DNA of 18,237 nt, taken from contig ML977023.1 of assembly GCA_010015675.1 (NCBI GenBank), forward strand, positions 36,265 through 54,501, given 5' to 3'. The position numbers and the translations under genes were made by a program. The stretch is from Byssothecium circinans (lineage: Eukaryota > Ascomycota > Dothideomycetes > Pleosporales > Massarinaceae). Each line of letters opens with the position of its first letter. The stretch's first letter is position 1. Of the stretch, positions 17,876 to 18,237 are shown one piece after another. The notes below the pieces were generated by a model. The model saw only the letters and a program-made list of their open reading frames with translations, was not told where the DNA came from and ran no database searches.

Positions 17876-17999
17876 CGTAGAGCACCATCAAGACGGCCAC
17901 ACCATCGAGACGGCCACTTTTGCTTAGCAAGGAAAATCAAACTGTATTATCTTAATAACAAAGCTAAACCTTAATATTTTCTTTTGAAATTTTAAACCT
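17876..17999. other. less-mutated island at the 18S breakpoint
   Basis: Right after the 18S similarity ends, CpA dinucleotides and GC-rich words reappear (gcaccatcaagacggccac, ttgcttagcaaggaaaatca). This is unlike the 900 bases before or the 240 after. It contains a 17-bp direct repeat. I do not recognise it. It may be an insertion or rearrangement junction that arrived after the main RIP episode, or single-copy sequence that was never a RIP target. Confidence 0.5.
17884..17917 (+). repeat. 17-bp direct repeat, two copies
   Basis: ACCATCAAGACGGCCAC (17884-17900) is followed head-to-tail by ACCATCGAGACGGCCAC (17901-17917), one transition apart. It lies in the less-mutated island at the end of the 18S fragment. 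Its origin is unknown. Confidence 0.85.
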
Positions 18000-18237
18000 A
18001 GATAGATATATATATATAATCTAATAGCTATTAAATTTTTATAGCCTTAGCTTACGTAATAAAATAGTTATTAACCTATAAAGTATTAGTAGCTAAAACC
18101 TACCTTATACTATAGATATATAGCTAAACGTTAGTAATAAACTATATAACTTTAAAGACTTACTTATTAGTATATTAGTTAGTTGCTATTAAGTTATTAT
18201 AGCATGCAGCCTAGGTTTAATGCTATAATAGTAAGTG
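18000..18237. other. AT-rich sequence, nothing recognised
   Basis: RIP-like AT-rich sequence containing a (ta) run near 18007. It does not resemble the missing 3' part of 18S, and I see no frame or repeat that extends within the window. Confidence 0.4.

Noticed and set aside
17876..17999. Group I intron at a known small-subunit rRNA intron region
   Set aside because: No P, Q, R, S core elements can be recognised and no 18S exon follows within the window.
1..18237. CRISPR arrays, tRNA genes, bacterial operons
   Set aside because: No regularly spaced repeats or cloverleaf-like sequences were found. RIP signature, 18S rRNA and chromoviruses mark the window as fungal.

Overview
This window looks like an AT-rich, RIP-mutated region of a filamentous ascomycete (Pezizomycotina). 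Nearly all of positions 1-6834 and 14279-18237 is depleted in CpA/TpG and loaded with TpA (endless cta/tag words). That is the footprint of repeat-induced point mutation, which turns CpA into TpA on either strand. No intact host protein gene is visible. The genus cannot be determined from this sequence.

The layout is three nested layers. (1) The oldest layer is a RIP-mutated rDNA fragment. Spacer/5'ETS-like sequence (1-1433) leads into the first ~68 nt of an 18S rRNA gene (1433-1501), and the 18S resumes at 16744 and runs to about 17875. (2) A Ty3/gypsy chromovirus on the minus strand (1502-16743, about 7.8 kb without its insert, 184-bp LTRs, ATAAG target duplication) sits in that 18S gene. 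It is very heavily mutated, but RT, RNase H, integrase and chromodomain remnants are still readable, plus a gag zinc knuckle whose ligands have become Tyr. (3) A younger Ty3/gypsy chromovirus on the plus strand (6835-14278, 7444 bp, 460-bp LTRs, GTTAG target duplication) sits inside the reverse transcriptase of the older one. Its LTRs differ only by transitions (18 counted by eye), and its frames are interrupted mostly by RIP-type stops, so its design can still be read.

The younger element is the interesting part. Its order is LTR, a candidate self-priming site, gag, pro-RT-RNaseH-IN-chromodomain, an antisense gene, polypurine tract, LTR. Three features stand out. First, gag is unusually long (765 codons). 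After the normal capsid and zinc knuckle it has a second perfect CCHC knuckle and then about eight modules of the form C-x4-C-x2-H. Second, gag and pol appear to be joined by a textbook -1 ribosomal frameshift signal: the heptamer A AAA AAC in the gag frame, an immediate TAG, an 8-nt spacer and a potential H-type pseudoknot. Third, between pol and the 3' LTR, on the opposite strand, lies a 128-codon gene with its own TATA box. It encodes a Gal4-type Zn2Cys6 binuclear cluster followed by a coiled coil, suggesting that the element carried a DNA-binding regulator. The older element also has an unusually long 3' region with a decayed ORF in the antisense direction.

The right end (17876-18237) leaves the 18S similarity. 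It contains a short island that kept its CpA dinucleotides, including a 17-bp direct repeat, followed by unrecognised AT-rich sequence.
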